Origin: Agrocybe praecox
Lineage: Eukaryota > Basidiomycota > Agaricomycetes > Agaricales > Agrocybaceae
Assembly: GCA_964017145.1 (NCBI GenBank)
Contig: OZ024847.1
Span: 682,001-746,000 of the forward strand
Direction: 5' to 3'
Length of the DNA stretch: 64,000 nucleotides
Part shown: positions 11,576 through 23,481 of the stretch, piece after piece
Layout of the letters: every line of letters starts with the position of its first letter
Position numbering within the stretch: position 1 is the stretch's first letter
Made by a program: the position numbers and the translations under genes
The notes under the pieces: generated by a model
The model's database searches: none
Told to the model about the DNA's origin: nothing
Seen by the model: the letters and a program-made list of their open reading frames with translations, nothing else

Positions 11576-14500
11576 GTGAAATTTGCTCAAATTCAAGTCA
11601 AAGACCGAAATTCTTCTCAAATCAACGTTAAACTAATAATGATATGCAAAAATCATGTGATTGGTGGCTGCTCGTTTGAATCAATCAAAGAACAAACAGA
11701 GAATGCGCTCAGGGTTTTGAGTTCCCGTGGAACTCCCCGTGTTTCATATCCGCCCTTCATGCCTGCATCCACAGAGAACTCTGAGAGCGACGACACCAGC
11801 TGTGAGTAAAATTTCATTATATCGTCTTTGAGCACTCCACGTTGCTGATAGCATCATGGAAATGGTTCTCCAGACGGTTCTCGGCCAGGCTCTAGACCAC
11901 CGACCCGCCAGATAAGCGAGGGAGGTAACAACACTCTCGTGGCAGGTGGAACCTTCCATTTAGCGGAGAGGGATGTTGTAATTAGCACTCACCATCATCA
12001 TGAAAATACAGGGTCAAAAGAAATGGAAGGTACGAACACATCAGATGGCTTAAGCATGCAAGTAGTAACAGTGATCATGACCAGCAGCAATCGCAATCCT
12101 CCGAGCCAATGTAACGCCGGGTGCATTACACAATTCTCTGGAAAGGTCGGATCCTCCAAAGTGCCATGCACATACCAGAAAAGCTGTACGGCTAGAGATT
12201 ATGAACTGGATCAAGAGGCAGGGTGACACTCAGCGTCTTCTTTGGCTATATGGTCCAGCTGGATCAGGAAAAACGAGTATTGCACAAAGCATTGCTGAGC
12301 GATGCAAGAAGAGGGGCCTTCTCGCCGCTGACTTTTTCATGTCAGGACCTGCGCCTGGGAGAAACGATACCATCCACCTCACAACGACGCTTGCATACCA
12401 GCTCACCCTATCTATACCAGAGATGCGAAGATACGTCGCTTCGGCCGTTGACCACGACCCGTTGATATTTCACTCATCTCTTGAAGCCCAACTAGACGCC
12501 TTGGTTCTCCAGCCGTTCATTCAATCAGGACTTGATGCTTCTATTATCAAGCCGAGGTTAATAATCATTGACGGACTCGACGAATGCCGAGATACAAAGT
12601 CGCAAGGACGCATCGTTTCGGCCATTTCTTCCGCAGCCCAACAGCCTTTCTTCCCATTTCTCGTTCTAATCGCGAGCAGACCCCAACAAGTGATCCGAAA
12701 GGCATTCAACAACAATACGACCAGCTTGCTCACTCACCGACTTGTTTTGGACGACACGTACAAGCCTGATTCCGACATAAAGGCCTTCCTTGTTTCACGC
12801 TTCAGAAGAATAAAAAATCAACACCCTTCGGGGAAATCTCTTCCGACCCCTTGGCCGAAAGAAGATGCCATAGAATTCTTGGTCAAGAAATCCTCAGGAC
12901 AATTTATTTATGCCTCAACCGTCATGAAATACATCGAATTCATGTCAACATCTCCAAGCTATCGTCTTGGGGTTGTTCTTGGCCTTGAACCAAGAGGGGA
13001 CAATACTCCCTTTGCCGAGTTGGACGCATTTTATAGCCACATCTTTTCGTCCGTCAATAACTTGGATTTGGTCGTGAAAATATTCTCCTACTTGATATTC
13101 AAGCAGGACGAATTATATACGCGATACTCCACGATGGAATCAATGGAGAATTTCCTGGGACTGCGGCAGGGTGAGCTCAATGCGACTTTGGCCGATTTAC
13201 ATTCTATCCTGGAAATACCATCACCGGAGGACAGAAACACGCTTATCCGTATTCTACATGCATCTCTTCCCGACTTCCTTCTGGATAAAGGACGCTCAGG
13301 GAGATACTATATTGATGTGGAAAGTGCGCATTATTATCTCTTCAATTCATGTATCAGGATGTTATCGAACTCAACGGGTACGCATCCTCCTTTTAACAAT
13401 TTTTATTATTTGACTAAAGCCACAATTAATCACAGTGCATGAGGGTCCCGAGTTGGATCCATACTTTAGATACGCAGTCGAAAGCCTACCCGCGCATTGT
13501 ATTAACGCAGGAATGGGCAAGATTCACTCCGAGCTACTGGATTTCGATTTTGGCTTTTGGCTGAACCCATTATTCAACCTGAAATCAGAAGTAACGAGGA
13601 GATTCCAATACGCGCGCCTTTCTGACCTTTATCGATGGCTCGAGGTAATATTCCATAACCTTTATAAGGAAAATTATTAAGTAATTGTTTGCTCTCGGTT
13701 CAATAGGAATCCGGGAATATCATTTACCCTCGATTTCTAGGACAGTTTGACAAGTGGCTAGTGTCTCGACTGGACAGATATCCGAAATCCCCGGTCCTCT
13801 TTTGCTTTTTGACGCTGTTCACAGTAAGCGTGGAGTCAGGTCTTACAACTTTGGTCAATGTCCTGAGGCGCGGTCATTTTAACTCTCACGACTGGGAGAA
13901 ATTCGAAACCGTGGATGAAAAGGAATTAGGACTTGGCGAGGCGCTTTCGATCACAAATCTATACTTACCCATGTTGGCTTCCTTTCTCTCGAGTCCCAGT
14001 CGATCCGGCCCATTCCATATCAGTAAAACAAAGCTGATGAATTTGGCCAAAATATTTCTCACATCTTTAGCTGATGAAAAGTCTGTGGCTATTATTTATG
14101 AAATACGCCGAATCGCTAACGTTAAAATGGCTCTAGTAGCAAATCCCCACCCACACTCTCCAGTAATGGGGAGAACTAGTACGCTCAAATCAACATATAA
14201 TTACTTTCTTGAAAATAACTGACTTCATTCCAGCGGAGCAAATGAGATACAGACACGCTTCGTTCAAGTCGTGGACGGAAGAACCTTTTCGGCCCTTCAA
14301 TCGATTATTTCCAATATACCAGTCGAACCCGACTTTGCTCAGTTCCTTGAAAGCCACCCTATTTCTATGCACTACCGATTTTTACATCATGCAACACTCA
14401 GCCAATACACCGCAACGGTTGATCACATAAATAGGTACATTAAATCGACATATTCAAGCTACGATTCTGCTCTTCGGCCATCTCGGAAGCATGGAAACGA

Positions 14501-14621
14501 CGTGATTCCTGCAAAGACAAAATTCAAGAAAGTAGTAAGGCGGATAGTCTATGCGTTGCGCTTTAAGATTCCTGAAAAGGAACGTGAAAGCAAGCAACGT
14601 AGTTCTAGCATCGTATTGTGA
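11576..14621 (+). CDS. NACHT-domain STAND NTPase (NACHT2)
   Basis: Second NACHT NTPase, related to NACHT1 along its length. Upstream exons carry TPRVSYPPFMPAS (to about 11,811), then YGSRPGSRPPTRQIS to SKEMEG with the family segment GGTFHLAERDVVI (about 11,875-12,028). The main exon opens near 12,088 (AILRANVTPGALHNS, DPPKCH). It carries Walker A GPAGSGKTSIAQS near 12,254 and Walker B LIIIDGLDEC near 12,560. Short introns near 13,376-13,435 and 13,647-13,707 lead to FDKWLVSRLDRYP. The last exon holds FLESHPISMHYRFL and ends in a Lys/Arg/Ser-rich tail at 14,621. The start is uncertain; ATG 11,576 is one option. The exon joins near 14,075-14,240 are also unsure. No WD40 or ankyrin repeats are visible C-terminal to the NTPase. 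Confidence 0.82.
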
Positions 14622-14748
14622 GTCAGGACATATTCAAGTTGTGTATACTTTCTGATTAGGCTAATAATTAATCTCAGAGGCGACAGGACAGAATAACGTG
14701 GTGCCCTCTTAATATGTGGATGGCGGTTCAGACGACACGCACATGTAA

Positions 14749-16111
14749 TCAGGATATAATATCTTTAAGAAATTCAAAAATAGCGTCCCAGTAGCCTTCC
14801 TGGGCCCAAGTTGATCCTAATCGCTCATCATATCATGGTTACTGTGGATCATTAGAAGAAGAGTCTGAAATACTCACCATGTTCACCCCGTGGAAACGTC
14901 TTGAATACATCCTTCGTCGGAAGCTCACAATCTTCGTTCAAGTCGATCGGCGGTGTATATTTTTTCCATATACATTTCTTGTATTGTCTGGGGTTCCGAC
15001 ACCGAGAAGTCTCCCATAGCTCTTGCATGTGCTTTGGTGGAATTACCTGGTCTTGCAACCCACTAAGCATTAGAATGGGAAGTGTCTTGGGTAACAGTGC
15101 AACTTTCCCTTTAGATCTCCACTTCTGTGTGCACATAAACGATAAAAAACGAATATAAGGCAAGCCCCTGACTATATCCGGTATCGAAGTGAAGGTATTC
15201 TCTAGTACGAGTGCAGTGACCTGAGAATATTAGTTTGAAAATATAAGGAGTTAGTACTTAAACGTTAGGCGGTTACTACTCACTCGATGACTATTTTTGC
15301 TCGCACAATCAACTGCGACAGCTCCACCTAAGGACATCCCATACAGTATCTTTGATGTATCAGGTCAAAAAACGACCAATTTACAAATATTGCCTATCTC
15401 ACAATTGGAAGTTTTGATAGACTAGCATCTCCTAGGATATGATCCATGGCGCATTGGGCGTCAATACACAAACCTGAAAGCATGGTTAAGCATCGAAGTA
15501 ATTTAACGTCTTACGGGATAACTCACCTTTCTCAGAGGGTTTACCTTCAGAATTTCCAAATCTGGAAATCGAGGAAAGTGTTCAAAACTATAAGTATACT
15601 CATGGCATGGTACAGAAACGTACCCTCGGTATTCGAGCACAAACACATAATACCCCTGTTTAACAAACTCTCGCGCCGAGCGTAGAATATCGCCAGCGTT
15701 CATGGCATTGCCATGGAAGATGATAACAATTCCCTTCGGATCCTCCTAATTATCGCCACAAATGTAAATGTTTTTTTAATGTATGGTACGAGAATGAAAT
15801 ATCTCACGATTCGACTCCAGTCACCTCGAATTAGGAAACACTCCAGACGTACTTTGTCTGTTGTGGTGAGAATGATAGTTTCGCACTCTTGTAGGCCATA
15901 GGAATATGGCGTATCCACCCCTTGAGAGAGTAATTATTCTCCCATACGTTGTAGTTTAAAATCTATGACTTACCTCCTTCGTCAAAGAAGGCCCATGGGT
16001 AAACCAGTAAACGTTGGTTATAGACCAGCAACTACAGTGTCATCCTTATATATCCAACACTCGTTCAGAAAGGATTCTGCTGACCGCAATGAGAAGCTTG
16101 AAGAAGGACAT
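14749..16111 (-). CDS. alpha/beta hydrolase, Bem46/ABHD13-like
   Basis: A serine hydrolase of the Bem46/ABHD13 group, usually held in the ER or another membrane by its N-terminus and of uncertain substrate. Exons on the minus strand give LLVYNQRLLVYP (near 16,000), VDTPYSYGLQECETI (15,918), the oxyanion region FHGNAMNAGD (near 15,700), EYRGY, and the nucleophile elbow YGMSLGGAVAVDCAS near 15,340 with Ser as nucleophile. Then come LENTFTSI-type sequence and LPILMLSGLQDQVIPPKHM with the catalytic Asp (near 15,060). The His lies in FPRGEHG, split by an intron. The last small exon reads STWAQEGYWDAIFEFLKD and ends at 14,749. The start at 16,111 is uncertain; a longer hydrophobic N-terminus could come from the ORF beginning near 16,384. 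Confidence 0.75.
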
Positions 16112-16612
16112 GCTACCCGCGTTCGTGCTGGTGGTCGAGAAACAAGTATAGGAGTAATAGTCTCGTGTCACAACTTCGCTGTTACTATTAGTGCATGATC
16201 GTTTTTTAAGCGGAGTCAACCGGCAGAAATTCGGCACGCTCACGCGACTCACGGTTTGCCACTGCCATCGTCCATTACTCTCCACTGTATGTCTGACATA
16301 CATGCAAAAAATGCATGGATTTAAAATTTGGCTGCATGTCAGAAACACAGCGATCACAGCAAGATGTGCAGCACAGCCTGCCATGCCTCGGATTATTTAT
16401 ATGATCAGCTCATAACGACGTCATGGGTATTTATAACTCGATTTCAATTAGAACAGACATTCATGGAATCATGAGATCATGTCATACAAAGGCTTCCTCA
16501 CGCTCGTAATCATGGGATAGATAACTAAGCTAGTTACCATACGCTTTGTTTGTAGAACATCCTTAAACTTGAACCACCACCACCACCACCACCACTACCA
16601 CCGCCACCAACG
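16112..16612. other. intergenic with CCA-rich leader
   Basis: 500 bases between the divergent hydrolase and HAD genes, so it should contain both promoters. A (CCA)n tract at about 16,576-16,608 lies just before the HAD start codon, probably in its 5' leader. Confidence 0.5.
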
Positions 16613-17720
16613 ATGGAAGGAGTTAAAGCTCTCGTATTCGACGTATTTGGAACAGTCGTTGACTGGCGTGGTAGTATCGTTAGCGAGCTTGAGGCGTTGG
16701 GAGTGAAGCATGGTTTGGCACCAAGTAAGTTGGGTTCGAAGCTCAAGCCGATCGTGCTCGCTGCCCATCGTTTCTCTTGTCAGACACGGATTGGACAAAG
16801 TTTGCAGAGCAATGGAGAATGGGATACATAACCAATACGTTCGTGTCAAGTTCATTTCCTTCCCTTATTTCTGACGCTCATTGAGGTTTTGGAATTGCAG
16901 ACGACGTATTGCTGAGGGAGGCTTGGGGCCCTCTAGTGTCGATATCATGCACAGAGAGGTATGGTTTTAATTCGAGTAATCAAGGAAGAGAGAAGATATG
17001 ACGTTTCGGTTCATTCGAAGATCCTGGAGGAACTCTTGAAATCGCCCGAATGGTCCCATATAGGGGACGCATGGGACCAGGAAACACGAGAAGAAATAAA
17101 CTTAGGATGGCATCGTCTGAATGGTAAGGCTCCTGACAAATCCTTTTGAAAGCTGACAAGTGAATCAGCAATTCATCTTCTCCAGGTTGGCCAGATGCGG
17201 TCGAGGGCCTCCATTCCCTAAAGAAACAAATGATCATAGCTACACTATCCAATGGAAACGTTCGGCTGCTTGTTGACATGGTAAATACATACTGAGTACT
17301 GTACTGTGTTGGCATACCAATTATCTGGAAGGCAAAACATGCCAAATTACCATGGGACATGATATTCTCGACCGAACTCTTCGAGACATTTAAACCGTGA
17401 GTGTTTTATTTTACTCACTGCTCTGATAAATATGCCTTACTACTACTATATCCCACAGCTCACCCAAAGCCTATCTTTCCGCGTGCCATCACCTCTCTCT
17501 TCCACCATCAAGTTGTGCAATGGTCGCAGCCCACATTTACGATCTTCGTGCTGCGGCTGCGCAAGGCATGCGCACAGTCTACGTGCGCAGGCCAAAAGAG
17601 GATGAAGAGGCACTAAGTTCAATCGGAGCTGATGTAAAGAGTAAGAGCGATGGTGGTGAGGTAGATATTGTAGTCGATTCGTTTACTGAACTGGCCGAGC
17701 TCCTTGGTAAAACCCACTGA
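16613..17720 (+). CDS. type II HAD hydrolase (2-haloacid dehalogenase-like)
   Basis: A haloacid dehalogenase-superfamily hydrolase close to type II 2-haloacid dehalogenases; the natural substrate is unknown. It starts MEGVKALVFDVFGTVVDW with the nucleophile Asp in FDVFGT. A cap region follows (FAEQWRMGYI, DAWDQETREEIN). Motif II is IIATLSNGNVRLL near 17,245, the Lys motif is FKPSPKAYLSACHHL across the intron at about 17,398-17,460, and motif III is MVAAHIYDLRAAAAQGM near 17,520. Five exons with short introns end at 17,720. The frames join cleanly. A broken copy lies 2.4 kb downstream. Confidence 0.85.
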
Positions 17721-18318
17721 TGTGTTTAAGTAATAAAATAATTAGTCTTCACGATGATTCGTACGGTAGAAAAAATAAACCGATGTAGGAAACATCATAT
17801 GGCAATGTATGATCTGACTATGTATTCCGATAAAGATAATCTGAAATCCAAAATATGAACTTCGATCCTGGCCGTGAGTCCTCGCGCAGTTTACTGAACC
17901 AATGCGCTGGGGATGTGGTGTGCTGCAGCTAGAAGTAAATATCATGTTAGGATGGAGGGATCAAGCGGCGAGCATGCATAAGGAGGAACTCACCACACAG
18001 TCACTTCCCCACGTGCCTCGGGCACAATAACATGATGGTAATTCGAAAGCATACGAATCTCACAAGCAGCGCGAGCTGTAGAACTGGAAGATGTTGACGG
18101 AGAAACACATTTTGTATGATGGGTTGGTGGGCTGATAGGGTTGAAAGTTGACGTAAAAAACGGGGAAGCCCGAAGATATCTAGAAGAGGGAGAGAAACAC
18201 ATGTTTGATACTCGCTCAGGTCTGCTTGATCATGATACGTCGTCTTTCTTTCGTCGTCAACTCGTACGTCGGCTAAGATGCCGCACGCTGAGACGACAAG
18301 ACGAGATCTATTAATAAG
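17721..18318. other. intergenic, nothing recognised
   Basis: About 600 bases between the HAD gene and the first tRNA. Only short ORFs with no domain. Confidence 0.5.
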
Positions 18319-18390
18319 TCGTGTATGGTGTAACGGCTAACATTACCGCCTTTCACGCGGTAGCTCGGGGTTCGATTCCCCGTACGCGAA
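18319..18390 (+). tRNA. tRNA-Glu (anticodon UUC)
   Basis: The acceptor arms TCGTGTA and TACGCGA pair over seven positions, one of them a G-T pair. A box TGGTGTAACGG and B box GGTTCGATTCC are present. The anticodon stem TACCGC/GCGGTA encloses loop CTTTCAC with anticodon TTC. A T-rich Pol III terminator follows at about 18,396. It is nearly identical to the inverted copy at 18,608-18,679. Confidence 0.93.
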
Positions 18391-18607
18391 TTTCATTTTT
18401 CTTTTATCTTCCTACATACCTGTCATCTGTTTTGTACTCACATCACACTAAAGAAAATGTCTTTCGCAGCGTCTCTTCACTTCTCGAGTTATGAAGTTTC
18501 GCCACATACCTACACCAGACTCCAGTCGACTACTATGTATTGTATAACCCATCCCCCATCCAAGGAGGGCAAAAAAAAAAACATCCCGAAAAAGTCAATT
18601 GACTCAA

Positions 18608-18679
18608 TTCGCGTACGGGGAATCGAACCCCGAGCCACCGCGTGAAAGGCGGTAATGTTAGCCGTTACACCATACACGA
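18608..18679 (-). tRNA. tRNA-Glu (anticodon UUC), inverted second copy
   Basis: Read on the minus strand, this is the same tRNA as at 18,319, differing by one base in the variable region (GGTGGC for GGTAGC). The TTC anticodon and the A and B boxes are unchanged. A T5 terminator follows on the minus strand near 18,592. The two genes converge, 217 bases apart, and flanking similarity does not extend beyond the tRNA. Confidence 0.93.
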
Positions 18680-19384
18680 TTGCGTGTTTGGTGGGCGGCT
18701 CAGCTGAGCCGGGGGGAGAATGGGATGGACGATGTTTGGTTTGGGTCGTGGGAACTTGTAACCTTATACATTTTTTCTCTGGCTCGCAGCGGCCAGCCGT
18801 CATGGTCGATCGTCCGTGCTTCGTCTCTTTCTTTCCATAACCACCATGACATATCATCCCACCCATCCACATCTATCTCTCACTATACCCTGTTAAACAC
18901 ACATTTTCTCTAGTCTAGTCTGGGTCTGGGCGAGCGACTCCCTCAAAGAAACAGTAGTCAGCCAGTTGATTATGGTATTTGATATCTGTCACTGTTTTGA
19001 GGAATCTGGGATTCATAATATTCATATCCACATCGATCCGGATGCACACTCGACTTCATGCGGGATGCCAGGGATGCGGGGTGGCTCAGACTCGGACTTG
19101 GATGGATCCAGAGACTTGCTGTGTTGTGCAGTGTGCTGGCGTTTTTTCTTGGTGTGTTGGTTGCTGGTGGTGGTGGTGGTGGCGAACGTTTGGGCGCTGG
19201 TTTTTGATCTGTACTCGGTGCTGAGAGCTAGCTCCGAGTCAGGGCATTACGCTCGGATGTCGTATACATACACAGAACAGAGTTAACCTTATCGCCACTT
19301 CCTTCCACATCGACAACGACATCCCTGCCTACTCTATCCATCCATCTCTTCCTCCATCTCCCAACTGACCGCGATGACTGTGAC
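18680..19384. other. intergenic, nothing recognised
   Basis: 700 bases with short (TGG)n-like tracts near 19,160. No supported gene. Confidence 0.45.
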
Positions 19385-19570
19385 ACCCTTACCACCCTGT
19401 CCTACCCAGTACAAACGCCCGCCCGTGTGTCCACGCAATGTACAAGTTGTTGTCCTCATCGGCCAATTGACTGGAACTTTCACGGACCTACGGGTTGGTG
19501 TATTCGTTCTACCGGTACCTTTCACTCGAGCCCCGAACATTCCATCTTCGCACCTTCTATGATCTCTGCA
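19385..19570 (+). repeat. dispersed repeat, copy A
   Basis: About 185 bases clearly related to 53,535-53,735 in the same orientation. Shared blocks include CCTACCCAGT, CACGCAATGTACAA, TTGTCCTC, CACCTTTCACTCG-type sequence and ATCTTCGCACCTTCTATGA. There is no coding logic; it looks like a repeat family of unknown type. Confidence 0.65.
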
Positions 19571-20159
19571 TCTGCATGCCCCCTGTATTTCCAACCTCCC
19601 ACCTCCTGGTTCCCATCCTCCTCAAATCTCCATCCGGGAGAACCTCACCGCGACCTTCGTAATGATTTAATTATGTGAGCTACTATATTATGGTACTTTT
19701 TTTGTTTTTTTTTTGTTTTTTTTCATCTTCTTCATGTTCGGCTTCGTCTCAATGCAGAATGACAGGGAACGTGTTAGAATAGAGACCAATATCGATGTCA
19801 TGAATACTAGATACACACTACTAACATACGTACCTTTATCTGATTGAATCCGCTTGAATCCGCTTGATGGAGCCAAGGGATATTTGTTGTTATGTATGTC
19901 AACTATATTTTATTTGTTGTGACGAGAGAGAGGGGAAGGAGGGGAGGGGGAGGGAAGAAACATTCCATTTCGAATCCCACGACGAGGACGCGGATGCAGG
20001 GGGGTGCAAATGGGACTATCGCGATGAATGTCAATAAAGGATCATTGAATAACGTTCCTTAATGATTTAAAATTTCGGACTTTTCTTCAAACCTTATCAG
20101 CTCGGAGCGTGGAATTTAATTCTAGAAAACCTTAAAAAAGGATACAACAGGTGATAGTG
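19571..20159. other. intergenic with T-rich tract
   Basis: A T-rich tract interrupted by single Gs lies at about 19,696-19,724, and purine-rich GA/GGGA sequence at 19,923-19,958. No gene seen. Confidence 0.45.
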
Positions 20160-20627
20160 GGATAATCTATCATTACTTGGAAGGTCTTCGCGCTCTTAAG
20201 GAGCAGAAACTCATTTGTGCGCTCCCGAACGGGAATGTTCGTAAGCTCGTCGACATGGTAGGCTCTTCAAAACTTTAAGAGAATATAGACGACGTGAGGT
20301 AAATCACATCCGATAATTTAGGCCAAACCTGCCAAGCTCCCGTGGGACATGATTTTCTCCGTCGAGTTCTTCGGCGTGGTAAAACCGTATGTTATCATGC
20401 TTTTAGGCCGCAGATACTTTCAGATTGATTCTTATTATGCAGTGATCCTAAAGCATACCTCTCAGCATGTCATCATCTTGCCTTGCTTCCATCGAGCTGT
20501 GCCCTAGTCGCATCTCACATAGAACCACAGGAAAAGACGAAGTGAAGACAAGGGCCGAGGGTGGAGAGGTTGATATCGTCGTCGACTCTTTTACCGAGCT
20601 TGCCGAAGAGTTGGCAAGGATAAAGTG
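20160..20627 (+). pseudogene. truncated HAD hydrolase copy
   Basis: A partial duplicate of the HAD gene at 16,613. It begins inside the cap region (YHYLEGLRALKEQKLICAL) and keeps motif II as LPNGNVRKLVDM, with the Ser of SNGN changed to Pro. It continues through AKLPWDMIFS and the Lys motif VKPDPKAYLSACHHLAL. The segment corresponding to IYDLRAAAAQGM and the next thirty residues is deleted and the frame is lost near 20,540. The end GGEVDIVVDSFTELAE is readable in another frame up to 20,627. With no N-terminal nucleophile motif it cannot be active. Confidence 0.8.
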
Positions 20628-20799
20628 ACTTGGCGGAAAACGAAAACGTTTCTGACTATTGAGAAGCAAGGCACCAAAGGCTATATATAGACTGGAATAA
20701 GAGAAAGAAAAATAAATAGAAGAACACGTTTTTTACTTCTACGCAACGTTAAGAATGATTCGAAGGAATAAAAGGTTTCCGGGTCGACGAAATGACTAA

Positions 20800-22532
20800 T
20801 TATATGTCGAGATATTCTTTTAAGAATCTGTTGAACTCCTTTCTCGCCGGACCGTCGCCGTCCCAAGCGCCCAAGAACTCGGATTGGATCTTTTTGACAT
20901 TTTCCCGAATTTGGTTACCCTTCTCGCCTCTGCACGCCGCAATGACGTCCCTTATCTCTCGGCCCACCGCTTCTCGAGTACCTGCTGCACCTTTTCCGTT
21001 CCGGCGTAGCGGCTTCAATGCATGCTCACCAGTCCGTACCTCCAGCAGCTCTATCGCTAGTCCGATAGTGGCAAGGTGAAATGCATTTTCAGGTTGGTCA
21101 CCGGAAAATGGCCAAGCAATCCTTGAATCGGATGCAAAGTTGAGGATCTCAACCGACAATCGAAGAAGTTATGATTATGCTTACATTGGTATACCGCTCC
21201 CAATTGATTCTGTTACGCTGTTATACCCACAGTGTGTAAGGAACCACCCGGTCGCCTAATCATGCCAGTTATCGTTAGTTGTTATGAGGAAACGAATGAC
21301 ACCAAAATTCATACTGGATGCTCTAGGATGTACTGTTGGGGACACCATGTCGTGAGAAATCCTATTTCGGAAGACTCAACCTTTTTCTTAAATTCGTCGG
21401 AGATTTTGGCGAAGGGTGATGCAAGGGTTAAGATCTGGGAGGCACGTAAGCGACCGAAAAGATTATATAGCCCTGAATACTAACGAAGGGAAAGTTCATG
21501 TCAATCATGGCTTCGACCATTTCCTCGATATATGTGGTATCAGATGGCCAGAAGGCCGTACCAAATGAGATCTATATTGTATAAGCGTTTAGTAAGACGT
21601 ATTGATAGAAACACATGGATCTTGCTACTCACCAGAATAACGCTATTCTTCCCATTCTTAGCTAGGCTCCTATCGAGGAAGTTTGTTATATCGGTTGCAC
21701 CGCGATTACTCGGTTGAAGAGTTCCATATCCAGAAGGTAGAAGGGGACCGATTGTATACATTTCTTTGTTCCATTCGGCAAACCAGGACCTCATAGCATC
21801 TAGCGCCTCACCCTCCAGTGCGTATGAATTTACCGCCAACACACCATCACAATCTAGTAGGAATCTAGAAGTATATGTTATGCGCAGCTTAATTCAGTTT
21901 TGGCGTCCAAAAAAAGGAGATGACGCACGAGTAGCCTGCCATAAAGAGCTCTGTAACTGGGATCTCAAACGCTAACTAGACGAAATGATAGGTCAGACTT
22001 TTTTATGTACTGGTTGAAAAAGTACACACCTTCTGAGGGAAGAATTCATAGTCGTACATCTCTGGAACCCCTGGGATTTTGACTATTTCTCCAGTGGTTT
22101 TTGCGTAGACCTTGATAAAATGTCACACATGGCATGATGACAAGGTAAAATGGAGGGCAAGAGCACGCCACATACCTTATCTCCGATTTCTTTAGGCGTA
22201 ACACCAAGTCGCTCGGCTTCTTCTATTATTTTCCCAACAAAGTCAAACCCGCCTATGGATTCGGGTCCGAACAAGTGAATACCAGTCCCCAAGCCCCCTG
22301 TGAACAAACCAATTATTGGTATTGTGTTTCCGCTAATCGAACGCGTTATGGCCATCTGAGGGTATGCGAGGAACTGAGAGAATAAAATAAATTGAGATTG
22401 TTATTCCAAGATTGAGCTTTTAGAATGCGAAATGTATGAGAGACATACGTCCATTACAATAACTGACGGTGCACTGATCGCGTCGAAGACAGTCCCATCC
22501 GTTGCGCACGTAACTTGTTCTCTGCCATAGAT
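20800..22532 (-). pseudogene. UGT3, 3' portion (gene split by Plavaka element)
   Basis: Third GT1 glycosyltransferase. This block holds everything after residue about 120: IYGREQVTCATDG next to the insertion, VIVMD, FLAYPQMAITRSISG, MYDYEFFPQ, LAFEIPVTELF, DCDGVLAVNSYALEGEA, and the donor motif TWCPQQYILEHP, GWFLTHCGYNS, IAWPFSGDQP. The stop is at 20,800. Intron sites are normal GT/AG. The first 120 or so codons lie 8.7 kb away at 31,258-31,679. Apart from the insertion no lesion was noticed, so disruption is probably recent. In the donor motif HCGHNS of the other copies reads HCGYNS. Confidence 0.85.
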
Positions 22533-22561
22533 TGTCGGAAATCCTTAAATCACCTGATTAG
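22533..22561 (+). repeat. Plavaka left terminal inverted repeat
   Basis: TGTCGGAAATCCTTAAATCA followed by CCTGATTAG; pairs with the right end at 31,229-31,257 with about six mismatches. Confidence 0.85.
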
Positions 22562-23481
22562 GCTGATGGGGCCGATGGGGCTCTAGATTCATATTTAGTA
22601 ACCCAGTAAATCTAATTAGGTATCGGTCAATATGATTAGAATGAAACAAGCGACCTGATTAGGCATCAATTCCCATGGACTAATCTTAGCAGCAGAATCT
22701 AATTAGATTCGTCAACCCTAGTCAGGGCAAAAATATATTATTAATCACGACCTACACTAGTAGTGCACGGGGCGATAATTAATCTACATGTACGGGAATC
22801 GAACTGGAGACCTCGTATATAAGTAGAAAGAACCTAATGACAAGACTTACCGCTACACCATCCAGGCTGTTATATACATATAATGTGTCTTAATCACATG
22901 CGCACGTCTGCCCTTGCCTTATACAAATAAATAAAGCTGTCTACATCAATGTACCTCACCTTCATTGGCTCTTTTAGCTTTATACGTCTCTACTTAGACG
23001 TAAAACATACAAGGATTACTTATTATCTTGTGCACCACCCGGAACTGCAGTCATATTAGCAAATTCATAGTCGGGTATGACACTGCTTATATCTAATTGT
23101 GCTCATATCTCCTCATGTTTCAACCAGTATTATATGAAACTTGGTTAAGACGTGTTGATTATATATTTAAGCATAATCATTGCATAAAATTCGAGGCCAG
23201 GTCACTGTGTACTGAAGGAGAGTATGTTTACTTCAATTTCGCTTCCTTGAAGCACCGTGAGAAAATATTCTTAATTTGGACTTGCTCTCTCTTCTCGTCG
23301 AATATGAGCATCAATTGTGCATACAGCACGTTCACAATGTGTTTATACCAAAGAAAAATTATGCAAAATACAGCATAATCATATATTGGTATAATATCAC
23401 ATGTAAATCAAATTTAACGTGTGAAAAGCGTCAAGTCTCTAAATTTGAGTAATATGAGACAGACTATATCTAATGTAAGTA
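22562..23481. other. Plavaka left subterminal region
   Basis: About 900 AT-rich bases with no gene. It contains a second copy of CCTGATTAGGC near 22,654, several CTAATTAG motifs, and a tRNA-like unit annotated separately. Confidence 0.5.
22797..22872 (-). repeat. tRNA-like sequence with Pol III A and B boxes
   Basis: On the minus strand there is an A box TGGTGTAGCGG and a B box AGTTCGATTCC about 55 bases apart, in the order and spacing of a tRNA gene. The T stem and the acceptor stem do not pair properly, so it is not a working tRNA as read. It may be a decayed tRNA or the head of a tRNA-derived SINE carried inside the Plavaka element. Confidence 0.45.
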
